Assembly: GCA_964528845.1 (NCBI GenBank)
Contig: CAZGVE010000005.1
Location: 62,001-126,000, forward strand
DNA: 64,000 nt
Reading direction: 5' to 3'
Source of the DNA: FEN-1191 sp964528845
Lineage (GTDB): Bacteria; Pseudomonadota; Gammaproteobacteria; Steroidobacterales; Steroidobacteraceae
Shown here: positions 17,503 to 26,061 of the stretch, in pieces
How positions within the stretch are numbered: position 1 is the stretch's first letter
How the letters are laid out: the number at the start of each line of letters is the position of its first letter
Translations under genes and position numbers: made by a program
Notes under the pieces: model-generated
Seen by the model: only the letters and a program-made list of their open reading frames with translations
Database searches by the model: none
What the model was told of the DNA's origin: nothing

Positions 17503-18516
17503 ATGAAACGCCCATTCAGCATGTGGTCCGCAGCAGCATTCTGGCTCTGGGCGCTCTCGGCGCCCTGTGCCGCACCGGCACAGCTCGCACCGACTCCCGA
17601 CGCGCTGGTCAGCACTGCGATCCCCGGCATCGTGGCCGCCGGTACGCCCTTGGTCCTGGTCAAGGCGGGTCTGACCAGCTCAGAGGGGCCCATCGCGGCG
17701 CCGGACGGCAGCGTGTACTTCTCCGAGCCCGGCATCAGCCGCGTCTACAGGGTCGATGCCGACGATCACTTCACGGTGCTGTTCGATCCCCAGAGGGCCG
17801 ACGACCCGTCGGGTGAGCGCTGGCGGCTGCCGGCGCTGGCGGTCGACAGCAAGGGCACGCTGTATGCATGCCGCAGGGCCGGACCGCATATCGGCATCGC
17901 AATCATCTACCCCGCAGACCAGGCGCGTTTCATCGCGGAGTCGTACCACGGTATGCCGTTCATCGCGCCAAACGATCTGTCCATGGCCCGCGACGGCGGC
18001 ATCTACTTCACGGATCCGGGTGAAGGAGAGCAGCGCGCGCACGCGATCTACTACGTCAGAGCCTCCGGTGAGGTGATCCTCGCCACCGACAATCTCGGCA
18101 GCCCCAACGGCCTGGTGCTCAGTCGCGACGAGAAGACGCTGTATGCGGTCGACGCGCGCTCCGAGTACTTCTACGCCTATGACGTGCAGAGCGACGGCAG
18201 CCTCGGCAATCGCCGGAACGTCGCCCGCCTCGCGGGCGTCGTGCAGACCGACAAGGGGATGAACAACGGCATCGATGGCATGACCATCGATGACCAGGGA
18301 CGCCTGTACGTGATCAGCAACGCCGGCGTCGAAGTGTTCAGCGCCGCGGGAGCGCCTCTGGGGATCCTGGAGTTGCCGATCAAGGCGCAGAATCTGGCCT
18401 TCGCCGGCAAGGACGGCCACACGCTCTACATCGTCGGCCACAGCAAGACTGCCAGGGACGGCAACCTGTACAAGGTCCGGATGCTGGCCCGGAAATTCGC
18501 CGGTCGTGCGAAGTAG
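17503..18516 (+). CDS. Secreted SMP-30/gluconolactonase-family protein
   Basis: A 337-residue six-bladed propeller with a signal peptide in residues 1-27. Metal-binding positions of SMP-30/gluconolactonases are present: Glu in SSEGPIAAPDG, Asn in GSPNGLVLS and Asp in GIDGMTIDDQG. These enzymes open sugar or aldonic lactones. The start at 17503 is preceded by GAGGGAAC. It begins a plus-strand operon with an alpha/beta hydrolase (19 bp later) and a solute-binding protein. Confidence 0.82.
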   Translation: MKRPFSMWSAAAFWLWALSAPCAAPAQLAPTPDALVSTAIPGIVAAGTPLVLVKAGLTSSEGPIAAPDGSVYFSEPGISRVYRVDADDHFTVLFDPQRADDPSGERWRLPALAVDSKGTLYACRRAGPHIGIAIIYPADQARFIAESYHGMPFIAPNDLSMARDGGIYFTDPGEGEQRAHAIYYVRASGEVILATDNLGSPNGLVLSRDEKTLYAVDARSEYFYAYDVQSDGSLGNRRNVARLAGVVQTDKGMNNGIDGMTIDDQGRLYVISNAGVEVFSAAGAPLGILELPIKAQNLAFAGKDGHTLYIVGHSKTARDGNLYKVRMLARKFAGRAK

Positions 18517-18535
18517 CACGCCGCCGGAGGCAGCC

Positions 18536-19618
18536 ATGATGAGCACTTCCCGGCCAGACCTGCGCTTTACTCTCCTGCTGCTGCTCGTCGCCGCGCTCTG
18601 GTGCGCACCCGGCCGGGCGCAGGAGGGCACGGCCACTGCGCCCCCGACTGGCAGCCGCGCCCCCGCCATCGTCGTCGATCCGGACGGCACGTTCCACCTG
18701 CCGGCGCAGGCGATACCGCTGTCCAACCTGATGAGTCCGGAGCTGAAGGAGTCGTTGCTGCAGGATGTGCTGCTCGCCCGCGACCCGAAGAACACGCAGC
18801 GACAGCCCGATGGCTCGACCCTGATGCACCGGCTCCACCGGCAGCGCCAGGACGCACTGTATCCAGTGCACAAGCAGGACACGACGCTCGGCGGGGTCCA
18901 TGTGCTGATCATGACGCCCAATGAAGGCCCGTCGGCCAGGAACCGGCATCGCGTCCTGATCGAGCTGCACAGCGCGGGCTGCTGGACCGACTGTGCGCAG
19001 CTCGGCTCGCAGCCGATCGCGTTCCTCGGGAAGATCAAGGTCGTCGCCGTCGACTACCACGAGCCGCAGTTTCCTACGGCGGTGGACGAAGTCGCAGCCG
19101 TCTACCGCGAACTGCTCAAGACCTACCAGCCGCGCAATATCGGCATCTATGGCTGCTCGCGCGGTGGCGTACTGGTGGCACGCGCGCTGGCATGGTTCCA
19201 GTCCCACGACCTGCCCCGACCGGCGGCCGCTGGACTGCTGTGCGCGAGCGCCGGAGGCGCGCGGGGAGATGCGATCTACACCGGCAGCGAACTGGGCAAC
19301 GGCGTGATGTCACGCGGCGAATCAGGCATCGATCCGGACCTCGGCAACGTCGATCCGAATGGTCCGCTGGCCGCGCCGGTCAATGCCCCCGAAGTGCTGG
19401 GTAAGTTCCCGCCCACGCTGTTGATTGCCGGGACACGTGGCGTCGAACTGAGCACGGCGGCCTATACGCACGAGCAGCTCGATCGGCTGGGCGTGGAATC
19501 CGACCTGCATGTATTCGAAGGGGGACGGCATTCCTTCTGGTACGACCCGGCGCCGCCCGAATCGAAACAGGTCTATGACATCATCGTCCGCTTCTTCGAT
19601 CGCCATCTCGGGAGCTGA
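18536..19618 (+). CDS. Secreted alpha/beta hydrolase (esterase-like)
   Basis: A 360-residue hydrolase with a signal peptide (residues 1-29). The nucleophile elbow is YGCSRGG (Ser near residue 208), the oxyanion segment ELHSAGCW lies upstream, and the C-terminal catalytic His is probably in GGRHSFW near residue 331. This layout resembles the HSL/BD-FAE alpha/beta hydrolases. The start at 18536 has GGAGG five bases upstream. Its position between a gluconolactonase-like protein and a solute-binding protein suggests periplasmic hydrolysis of an ester before uptake. Confidence 0.75.
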   Translation: MMSTSRPDLRFTLLLLLVAALWCAPGRAQEGTATAPPTGSRAPAIVVDPDGTFHLPAQAIPLSNLMSPELKESLLQDVLLARDPKNTQRQPDGSTLMHRLHRQRQDALYPVHKQDTTLGGVHVLIMTPNEGPSARNRHRVLIELHSAGCWTDCAQLGSQPIAFLGKIKVVAVDYHEPQFPTAVDEVAAVYRELLKTYQPRNIGIYGCSRGGVLVARALAWFQSHDLPRPAAAGLLCASAGGARGDAIYTGSELGNGVMSRGESGIDPDLGNVDPNGPLAAPVNAPEVLGKFPPTLLIAGTRGVELSTAAYTHEQLDRLGVESDLHVFEGGRHSFWYDPAPPESKQVYDIIVRFFDRHLGS

Positions 19619-19624
19619 CGCGTG

Positions 19625-20689
19625 ATGCCCTGCACACCAGGCTGGCTGCGGCGCGCCATCAGGCTGTACGTCGCCGCGCTGCTGCTGTGCACGCAGCGGC
19701 CGGCGCTGGCCGACGATGCGCTGTCGGTCATCCTGGGCGCCCATACACCCGCGTTGATGAACACCCTGAACATCGTCGCCGAGGCCGCCGGCTTTTACCG
19801 GGACGAGCACCTGGTGGTGTCGAAGATCCTGGTCGACGGCGCACTCGAGGCCGCCCGGATGTGTTCGAGCGGCGCCGGGGACATCTGCCCGATCGGTATC
19901 GAACCGCTGCTCACCAACTACGGCGATGGCATTCGCCTGAAGATGTTCCTGTCGCGCGCGTCGAAATTTTCCTACGTGATCGCCGTGCCGGAGGACAGCC
20001 CGATCCGCAACCTGGCGGACTTTCGGGGCAAGAACATCGGCGTGCATGTGCTCACCGCCGCGGCCTCGGGTGCCTTCACGACTCAATCGGCGCTGTCGGT
20101 CGCGGGACTGAAGCCGGGCGACTACACGCTGGTGCCGATCGGCTACGAAAACCAGGCTGCCGACGCGATCGCTTCCGGCAAGGTCGCAGGCGCGGCATTT
20201 CCGTACTACGAGTTCATCCCGCTGATGGTATCCGGCAGGCGGCTCCGGATCTTCTATCACCCACTGTTCCGGGACGTGCCGAATGCCGGCTATGCCGCCT
20301 CCCCGGCCGTAATGGCGGCGAAGGGCGCAGCGCTCAAGCGCTTCGCACGCTCGATCGTGAAGGCCTCGCTGCTGATCCGCTACAACGCGGCGGCCGCGGC
20401 GCGGCTGATGCTCACCGCATCCGGTGCGCCTTTCACGGATGAAGACCTGCGGCGCACGACCGCCGAGCTCGATGCCTGGCAAAGCAACCTTCCGGCGGCG
20501 GATCCTGCCAACCGGCACATCGGCGCGCTGTCCGTCGCCGGCATGCAGCGCTACATCCAGCTGCTGGCCGACGCGGGGGTCACGCCGCACGCGATTCCTG
20601 CCACCGAAGTCGTGACCGAAGAGTACGTGGCGGCAGCCAATGATTTCGATCACGCGGCGCTGCGACGCTACGCCGCAACTCTGCACTAG
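19625..20689 (+). CDS. NMT1/SsuA-type periplasmic solute-binding protein (copy 1)
   Basis: A 354-residue binding protein with a signal peptide (cleavage near PALAD). Family features are LNIVAEAAGFYRDEHL, CPIGIEPLLTNYGDG, and LADFRGKNIGVHVLTAA with RASKF nearby. The start is ATG 19625 rather than the overlapping GTG at 19622. It closely resembles the protein at 24419-25483, which has the same length and many identical blocks. No ABC permease or ATPase gene lies anywhere in the window, so it either uses a distant transporter or has another role such as ligand sensing. Confidence 0.82.
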   Translation: MPCTPGWLRRAIRLYVAALLLCTQRPALADDALSVILGAHTPALMNTLNIVAEAAGFYRDEHLVVSKILVDGALEAARMCSSGAGDICPIGIEPLLTNYGDGIRLKMFLSRASKFSYVIAVPEDSPIRNLADFRGKNIGVHVLTAAASGAFTTQSALSVAGLKPGDYTLVPIGYENQAADAIASGKVAGAAFPYYEFIPLMVSGRRLRIFYHPLFRDVPNAGYAASPAVMAAKGAALKRFARSIVKASLLIRYNAAAAARLMLTASGAPFTDEDLRRTTAELDAWQSNLPAADPANRHIGALSVAGMQRYIQLLADAGVTPHAIPATEVVTEEYVAAANDFDHAALRRYAATLH

Positions 20690-21456
20690 CGGCCGCAGCT
20701 GCTCAGGTGCGGCGGAAGCAGGCCCGGCTGCCCGGCGTGCAGCTGCGCATCGAAAGCCACGAGCTCCGCACCGGTTGCGGCGTACAGCGCCATCAATTCC
20801 ACCAGATCGACAGTGCCGCGCCGTCCGAACAGGCGCAGCACCTGCGCAAACGTCGCGGATGATACCTGCCTGCGGCCGAAGGTCTCGCGACCAAGGCTGA
20901 TGACCGCGGCGTCCTGTTCGGAAAGACCGCTCACCGGCCGGCAGTACTTGATCGCATCGATGACCTCGGGCTCCACGTAGCGGGAATCCCCCACCGTGCG
21001 CGCGTGCTCCTCCCATTGCGTCCATTCATACTGGTTGGTCAGTTCGCGCGCGGTGGTGAGCACCGCGACCGTCGTCAGCCGATCACTGAAGCCGGTACCG
21101 TATTTCAGGTAATGATGGGCCTCATCCAGGGCCTGGGCCAGGCGTGGGCTGTGGAGTCGCACCTGCGGCCGCTGCTTTTCGCGACTGCTGAGCCCGGCCT
21201 CCTGCGCGCGCATCACCTCGTCGAAGATCTTCCGGTCGGCCTCGTCCATCTGATCGCGATCCGGCAGCGGCAGCCGGTTGCCGGATGCCGGGTCGATGTC
21301 GGCGGGCCAGCTGGCGGTCGGCGCCGCCGACCGCGCGGCGCTCGCCGACGCGCCCGGCCCTGCGGTCTGTCCCGGGGCCTGCGCCCCGGCGAGCGCCGCC
21401 AACATCCCTGAGAATCCGGCCAGAAGCATCAGCCGATGAATCTTCCCGTTGCGCAC
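20686..21456 (-). CDS. Secreted carboxymuconolactone decarboxylase-like protein
   Basis: A 256-residue protein with a Sec signal (RNGKIHRLMLLAGFSGMLAAL) and an AhpD/CMD-like helical domain. Recognisable segments are LDEAHHYLKYGTGFSDR, TTARELTNQYEWTQWEEHA and a late FAQVLRLFGRRG. The CxxC of AhpD peroxidases is absent. The GTG at 21456 is chosen because CGGAGC precedes it and it yields a good signal; a longer frame to 21618 crosses the promoter. It is divergent from a cupin gene, and a palindromic site lies between them. A CMD fold fused to a cupin also occurs at 2828-3853. Confidence 0.72.
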   Translation of the reverse strand: MRNGKIHRLMLLAGFSGMLAALAGAQAPGQTAGPGASASAARSAAPTASWPADIDPASGNRLPLPDRDQMDEADRKIFDEVMRAQEAGLSSREKQRPQVRLHSPRLAQALDEAHHYLKYGTGFSDRLTTVAVLTTARELTNQYEWTQWEEHARTVGDSRYVEPEVIDAIKYCRPVSGLSEQDAAVISLGRETFGRRQVSSATFAQVLRLFGRRGTVDLVELMALYAATGAELVAFDAQLHAGQPGLLPPHLSSCGR

Positions 21457-21492
21457 GCTGTGCTCCGGCTGCAACAATAGCTTTTCCCCGCG

Positions 21493-21518
21493 ACGATAGT
21501 ATGGTATCAAACTATCGT
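21493..21518. promoter_or_regulatory. Palindromic operator candidate, site A
   Basis: ACGATAGT and ACTATCGT form an 8-bp inverted repeat with a 10-base spacer in the divergent CMD/cupin promoter. The core, read on the minus strand (21513-21498) as AGTTTGATACCATACT, matches sites upstream of four other operons. It starts 42 bp from the CMD start and ends 82 bp from the cupin start. Confidence 0.6.
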
Positions 21519-21595
21519 ACACGGACAAGCGGTGCCCGGCCGAGCGGCCGGCGCACCGCACATCGAAACGATCGGGGGCACACGGGAGAGCAATC

Positions 21596-22054
21596 ATGAA
21601 ATCGCCATTTTCATTCACGGCGCTGGTGGGTACGGCTGTCCTGCTGGCGGCGAGCGGAGCGGCCGGGGCGGCGGATCAGGCGGACGTTGCGTTCATCGCG
21701 CACGACAAGGTGCAGGCCGCGCTGGACAACAAGGCCGACATCCATCTGCTGGTCGCCGACGATGTGATCGTGGAAGGCAACTACCGCAACAAGGCGGGCG
21801 TTCCGGAACTTCACACTGCGCTGATGGATACGATCTACATCACCGACGGCGAGACCACGATGGTGACCGGCGGCACGATGGTAGGCGGTCACCCGATTGG
21901 TCCGGGGCAGATTCGTGGCACGTCGATCACCGGCGGGACGACCTATCACCTGGTCAAGGGTGACGTGATCGTGATCCCGGCCAACATTCCGCACTGGTTC
22001 AAGGAAGTACCCACCGAGGTCAAGTATTACGTGGTGAAGGTGCTGAAGAAGTAG
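21596..22054 (+). CDS. Small secreted cupin (family member 1)
   Basis: A 152-residue single-domain cupin with a signal peptide (cleavage near AGAAD). The cupin motifs are TALMDTIYITDGETTMVTGG and GDVIVIPANIPHWFKE; the His and Glu pattern is reduced, with His in the second motif clear. It resembles the secreted cupins at 25490-26032 and 42863-43342 in the V/ITGG...PHWF framework. GGAG precedes the ATG by seven bases. It begins an operon with a degenerate MBL-fold protein, an enolase-superfamily enzyme and a solute-binding protein. Confidence 0.8.
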   Translation: MKSPFSFTALVGTAVLLAASGAAGAADQADVAFIAHDKVQAALDNKADIHLLVADDVIVEGNYRNKAGVPELHTALMDTIYITDGETTMVTGGTMVGGHPIGPGQIRGTSITGGTTYHLVKGDVIVIPANIPHWFKEVPTEVKYYVVKVLKK

Positions 22055-22094
22055 TCAGGCGCCGAACGCCGACCCCCGTGAATCGCCGATCCCC

Positions 22095-23081
22095 ATGAAA
22101 CGTCCCGTGAACGCTCACCGTGTCGCAGCCCGACTGGTTCTGCTAGCCGCCGTGTGTGGCTTCGCCGCGCGGCCCGCACCGGCGCAGAATGCCGGCGCCG
22201 CGCCCGCGGCGCCGCCAGCGAACCCCTTCATCGTGCAGGAAGGCACCGTGAAGCGCCTGTCGGAGCACGTGTGGGAGATTCCCGATCGCAACCGGCCTGG
22301 CAATCCGAACATCGCCCTCGTCGTCGGGAGTCGGGCCACGCTGATCGTGGATACGGGAATGGGTCCCAGGAGCGGCGAGGCGGTCGCGCACGAAGTGCAA
22401 CGCCTGAGCAAGAACACGGAATTCTTTCTGGCGACGACTGATTTCCGGCCCGAGCACATCACCGGCGCGTCGAGCTTGCCGCCCCACACTATCTGGATCA
22501 TTCCCTCGGCCCAAAAGGCCGACATCGACCAGAGCACGCAAAAATACATCGATTCCTTCGTGGCGCGCTCGGCGGACCTGATGACGGCGCTCAAAGACGT
22601 GAAGCTCCGGGACCCTGACGTGCTTTTCGACCGCAGCGTTCAGATCGACCTGGGTGGCGGCGTGACGGTCCACCTGTACTGGTATGGTCCGGCGCGTACC
22701 CGCGGCGACATCGCGATCTTCGTGGAGCCGGATCGCCTGCTGCACGGCGGCAATTTCCTGGGAAGCAAGACGTATCCGTCGATGCCCGCCGATACGCCAA
22801 GCGTCTCCAACTGGCTCGATGTCATCGACCGGCTGGACGCACTGCATCCGCTGATCGTGCTGCCCAACCATGGAGATGTCCGCGATGGCTCGCTGATTGC
22901 CGGCCAGCGGGAAGTGCTCCGTGCTCTGCAGCAGCGTGCCATGGAACTCAAGGCGCTGGGCCATAGCGCCGAGGAGGCGGGAGCGCTGCTGATACCGGAA
23001 TTCGAGGCCAGATATCCGGACTGGAAGAGCCTGAACAACATCCCCGGGGTCGTCGCGCGGTTCTACGAGCAATCACAGTAA
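22095..23081 (+). CDS. Secreted MBL-fold protein with lost metal ligands
   Basis: A 328-residue protein with a signal peptide and the overall order of metallo-beta-lactamase-fold motifs, but with the ligands replaced. Where HxHxDH is expected it reads TTDFRPEH (Asp116, Arg118, Glu120, His121). The second zinc His is Arg201 in GPARTRGD. The usual Asp in the TGD motif is absent (LLHGGNF). Only His121 and His259 (LPNHGD) remain. This predicts a binding protein or altered chemistry rather than a normal di-zinc hydrolase. It lies between a cupin and an enolase-superfamily gene in the same operon. Confidence 0.75.
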   Translation: MKRPVNAHRVAARLVLLAAVCGFAARPAPAQNAGAAPAAPPANPFIVQEGTVKRLSEHVWEIPDRNRPGNPNIALVVGSRATLIVDTGMGPRSGEAVAHEVQRLSKNTEFFLATTDFRPEHITGASSLPPHTIWIIPSAQKADIDQSTQKYIDSFVARSADLMTALKDVKLRDPDVLFDRSVQIDLGGGVTVHLYWYGPARTRGDIAIFVEPDRLLHGGNFLGSKTYPSMPADTPSVSNWLDVIDRLDALHPLIVLPNHGDVRDGSLIAGQREVLRALQQRAMELKALGHSAEEAGALLIPEFEARYPDWKSLNNIPGVVARFYEQSQ

Positions 23082-23098
23082 AACTATAGAAGGAATCT

Positions 23099-24406
23099 AT
23101 GCGTCGCAGAGACATCTTGAGCGCGTTGCCGGCGGCAGCATTGGCCGCCGCAGCCTTGCCGGCCGCGGCACAGGCCCAGCAGTCCACGGGCGGACCGATC
23201 AAGATCACCGACATCCGCCTGCTGCGGCTGCGCGTGATCAAGGATCTGGGTCCCGTCGTCGGTTTCATGGGACCGTGGGATGTCGCCAGGGCAATTGTCG
23301 GCGGCGGCACCGTGCTGGAAGTGCACACCGATCAGGGGCTGATCGGAATCGGGCCGGGAATCGACCCGGTGCAGTTGCCCGTGCTCCGCAACCAGGTCAT
23401 CGGCGAGAGTCCGTTCAATTTTCAGGCCATCGTCGCGAACTTGAGGGAAGTGACGGGCATGGGTAACGCGCGGCGCATGGCGGCACTGCATCCGGCGCCG
23501 CCTGCGGATCCGACGACCATGACGCTCGCGGCGGCAGCGGGCCGGGGCGGCGACACCAGCGCCGATCGTGCCTACGCCTCCATCGAGATCGCGCTCTGGG
23601 ACATCATTGGCAAGGCCTGCAACCAGCCGCTCTACAAGCTGTGGGGCCCGATCAAGGATCGCGTCGTGCCCTATGCCAGCCAATCGCGCCTCGGCACTCC
23701 GCAGACCCGCGCCGAATTCGCCGCCCAGGTCAAGGCGGCCGGCTGGCATGGCATCAAATTTCGCGCGCATTTCGAGACCATGCGGGACGACATCGCGCTC
23801 GTGGAAGCGACTCGCAAGCTCGTAGGCGACGGCCTGGACATCATGTGCGATGCGAACCAGGCGACCAACTACTACCTGACCCCGAGCGTCATGTGGGACT
23901 TCCGCCGCGCCGTCGAGACTGCGCGCGCGTACCAGGCGCTGAACGTCTACTGGCTGGAGGAGCCCTGCCGCCGCTTCGATTTCGATCACCAGGCCGAACT
24001 GAACCACCTGGTCGAGATTCCCATTGCAGGCGGTGAAGGCAATCGCGGCCTGCACGAATTCCGCCTGTTGCTCGAGCGCGGCTGCTTCGACATCGTGCAG
24101 CCGGAGATTCTGCTCGAGGGACCCTCGGAGATACGCAAGATCGCCGTCATTGCCGAATCGATGGACAAGATGATGGTGCCGCATCTGGGGGATGGCAGCG
24201 TCGGAACCGTCTGCAACATGCATTTGATCGCATCGCTCCCCAACTCGAACTATCTGGAGATCACGCACGATCTGCCGCTGCTCGACTACTCCAACCGGCT
24301 CGCGATCTTCGAGGACCCGCCGGTGTTGACCCGCGACGGCTACTTCAATCTGCCGCAGAAGCCCGGGCTCGGTGTGACGATCAACAAAGATCTGATCCTG
24401 CCGTAG
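23099..24406 (+). CDS. Exported enolase-superfamily enzyme (mandelate racemase/muconate lactonising type)
   Basis: A 435-residue protein of the MR/MLE group. The three metal ligands are visible in CDANQAT (Asp near 250), WLEEPC (Glu near 286) and AGGEGN (Glu near 311). A Lys-containing GIKFRAH on the second barrel strand side and VPHLGDG with a candidate catalytic His complete the site. It begins MRRRDILSALPAAAL, a Tat- or Sec-type signal, unusual for this superfamily. Members abstract a proton alpha to a carboxylate (dehydratases, racemases, cycloisomerases). An AAGGRGGD-like low-complexity insertion follows residue 140. The substrate is unknown. Confidence 0.82.
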   Translation: MRRRDILSALPAAALAAAALPAAAQAQQSTGGPIKITDIRLLRLRVIKDLGPVVGFMGPWDVARAIVGGGTVLEVHTDQGLIGIGPGIDPVQLPVLRNQVIGESPFNFQAIVANLREVTGMGNARRMAALHPAPPADPTTMTLAAAAGRGGDTSADRAYASIEIALWDIIGKACNQPLYKLWGPIKDRVVPYASQSRLGTPQTRAEFAAQVKAAGWHGIKFRAHFETMRDDIALVEATRKLVGDGLDIMCDANQATNYYLTPSVMWDFRRAVETARAYQALNVYWLEEPCRRFDFDHQAELNHLVEIPIAGGEGNRGLHEFRLLLERGCFDIVQPEILLEGPSEIRKIAVIAESMDKMMVPHLGDGSVGTVCNMHLIASLPNSNYLEITHDLPLLDYSNRLAIFEDPPVLTRDGYFNLPQKPGLGVTINKDLILP

Positions 24407-24418
24407 GGAGTGTCTGCC

Positions 24419-25483
24419 ATGTCCGCATCACTCTGCACGTCAGCCGGCCGATGGTCGCGCCGCTTCGCGCTGGGAAGCTGCGCGCTGCTGCTGCTCGCGC
24501 TCCGGCCGGCGCTCGCGGACGATCCGCTATCGGTGATCCTCGGCGACAAGACGCCACCGCTGATGAACTCGCTGAACCTGATCGCCCAGGGCGCAGGCTT
24601 CTACCGGGACGAACACCTGCAGGTCACGACCATCCTGGTCGACGGTACCGACAAGGTCATGGACGCCTGCACCAGCGGCAGCGCGGACATCTGCCCGATC
24701 GGCATCGAAGCGGCCATCACGGCCTATGGTCAGGGCAAGCAGCTGAAGATGTTCCTGACCCGGGCGTCGAAATTCGGCTACGTGCTGACGGCGCTCGAGG
24801 ACAGCCCGATCAAGTCGCTCGCCGATTTCCGCGGCAAGAGCATCGGCGTGCATACGCTCACCGGCGCTTCCCCTGTGCTGACCACGCGCTCGGCGCTCGC
24901 AACGGTCGGTCTCGGCCCGATGGACTATACCCTGGTGGGCATCGGCATGTCGGACTCTGCCGCCAGTGCCATAGCGTCTGGCAAGGTCCAGGCGGCGGCA
25001 TTGCCGCTGTATGAGCTCATTCCGTACATCGTCGGCGGCATGAAGCTGCGCATCTGGCACCATCCGACGCTGGGCAGCGCGGCCAATGCGGGCTACCTCG
25101 CGGCGCCCTCGGTGCTCACCGCCAAGCACGATGCAATCGGCCGGTTCTCCCGCGCGATCGTCAAGGCCTCGCTGCTGATCCACTACCATCCGGACCTGGC
25201 TGCCCACGCGATGCTCACTGCAGTCGGCAAACCCTTTACCCCCGACGATGTGCAGCGCCGGACGGCGGAGTTGAATGCATGGCAGGATGACCTGCCGGCG
25301 GCCGATCCGGACAGCAGGCGGATCGGAGCGCCTTCGCTGCCGGTCATGCAGCGCTACCTGCAGCTCCTCAAGGATGCCGGCGCGGTCACCACGGTCATTC
25401 CGGTCGCGGATGTCGCCACCGACGAATTTGTGGCCTTCTCGAACGATTTCGACCGCACGCGAATCAAGAACTTCGCGAAGTGA
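24419..25483 (+). CDS. NMT1/SsuA-type periplasmic solute-binding protein (copy 2)
   Basis: A 354-residue paralogue of the protein at 19625-20689, matching in length and in blocks such as AGFYRDEHL, ILVDG, ADICPIGIE, LKMFL and ASGKV. It has a signal peptide ending ALADD. ATG 24419 is preferred to the GTG at 24410 because GGGAG lies eight bases upstream. It ends the cupin / MBL / enolase operon. The duplicate arose as a paralogue, since each copy closes a different operon of secreted enzymes. No cognate permease is present. Confidence 0.83.
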   Translation: MSASLCTSAGRWSRRFALGSCALLLLALRPALADDPLSVILGDKTPPLMNSLNLIAQGAGFYRDEHLQVTTILVDGTDKVMDACTSGSADICPIGIEAAITAYGQGKQLKMFLTRASKFGYVLTALEDSPIKSLADFRGKSIGVHTLTGASPVLTTRSALATVGLGPMDYTLVGIGMSDSAASAIASGKVQAAALPLYELIPYIVGGMKLRIWHHPTLGSAANAGYLAAPSVLTAKHDAIGRFSRAIVKASLLIHYHPDLAAHAMLTAVGKPFTPDDVQRRTAELNAWQDDLPAADPDSRRIGAPSLPVMQRYLQLLKDAGAVTTVIPVADVATDEFVAFSNDFDRTRIKNFAK

Positions 25484-25489
25484 TCGACG

Positions 25490-26032
25490 CTAGCGCGTCT
25501 TCACATTGAAGAACCAGAATGGCCCGTCTATATCCTTGAACCAGTGCGGCGTGCCGGCCGGGATGACGACCACATCGCCGACGGAGATGCGGCGCGACTC
25601 CCCACCGATGATGCTCGAGCCCATCTTGGTCTCGTTGAACGGCCTCCCGTCCGGAAACGTCTTCGGAGTCGTGTCGTTGGACAGCCTCCCACCCGTCACC
25701 AGCGTCGCAGATCCCTTCTGAATGTAGATGACGTCGGTCCACTCCAGGTGGATTTCGGCATCCAGCAGCTTGGTACGGGAACTCGCCTTCACCCGGAAGC
25801 TCTCCGAACCGTAATCGCTGTCGAACAGCGTTTCGCTCGGTCGCTGGTGGCTGAAGGTCGCCTCCACCTCCTGCTTCGAGAAGTACCGCACGGGGGGAAC
25901 CGGCATCATCGTGACGGCGGATTCCCCGCCGGCGCTGTTCGGCGCTGCCGCGCTGGCCTGACCCCACGCCAATCCTGCGCCGATAAACGCTATCGCGGCC
26001 ATCATCGCCACCGCTGCGGCTGTAGTTTTCAT
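25490..26032 (-). CDS. Small secreted cupin (family member 2)
   Basis: A 180-residue cupin with a signal peptide (MKTTAAAVAMMAAIAFIGAG). Cupin motifs are EIHLEWTDVIYIQKGSATLV and GDVVVIPAGTPHWFKD. The start at 26032 has GGAG nine bases upstream; upstream in-frame sequence is a shadow of the neighbouring gene. It is the last gene of the seven-gene ThDP/PQQ operon, 29 bp after the MBL-fold gene, and convergent with the solute-binding protein. Related cupins lie at 21596-22054 and 42863-43342. Confidence 0.8.
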   Translation of the reverse strand: MKTTAAAVAMMAAIAFIGAGLAWGQASAAAPNSAGGESAVTMMPVPPVRYFSKQEVEATFSHQRPSETLFDSDYGSESFRVKASSRTKLLDAEIHLEWTDVIYIQKGSATLVTGGRLSNDTTPKTFPDGRPFNETKMGSSIIGGESRRISVGDVVVIPAGTPHWFKDIDGPFWFFNVKTR

Positions 26033-26061
26033 GATCTTGGTGCTCCTCGTATTCGGATCGT

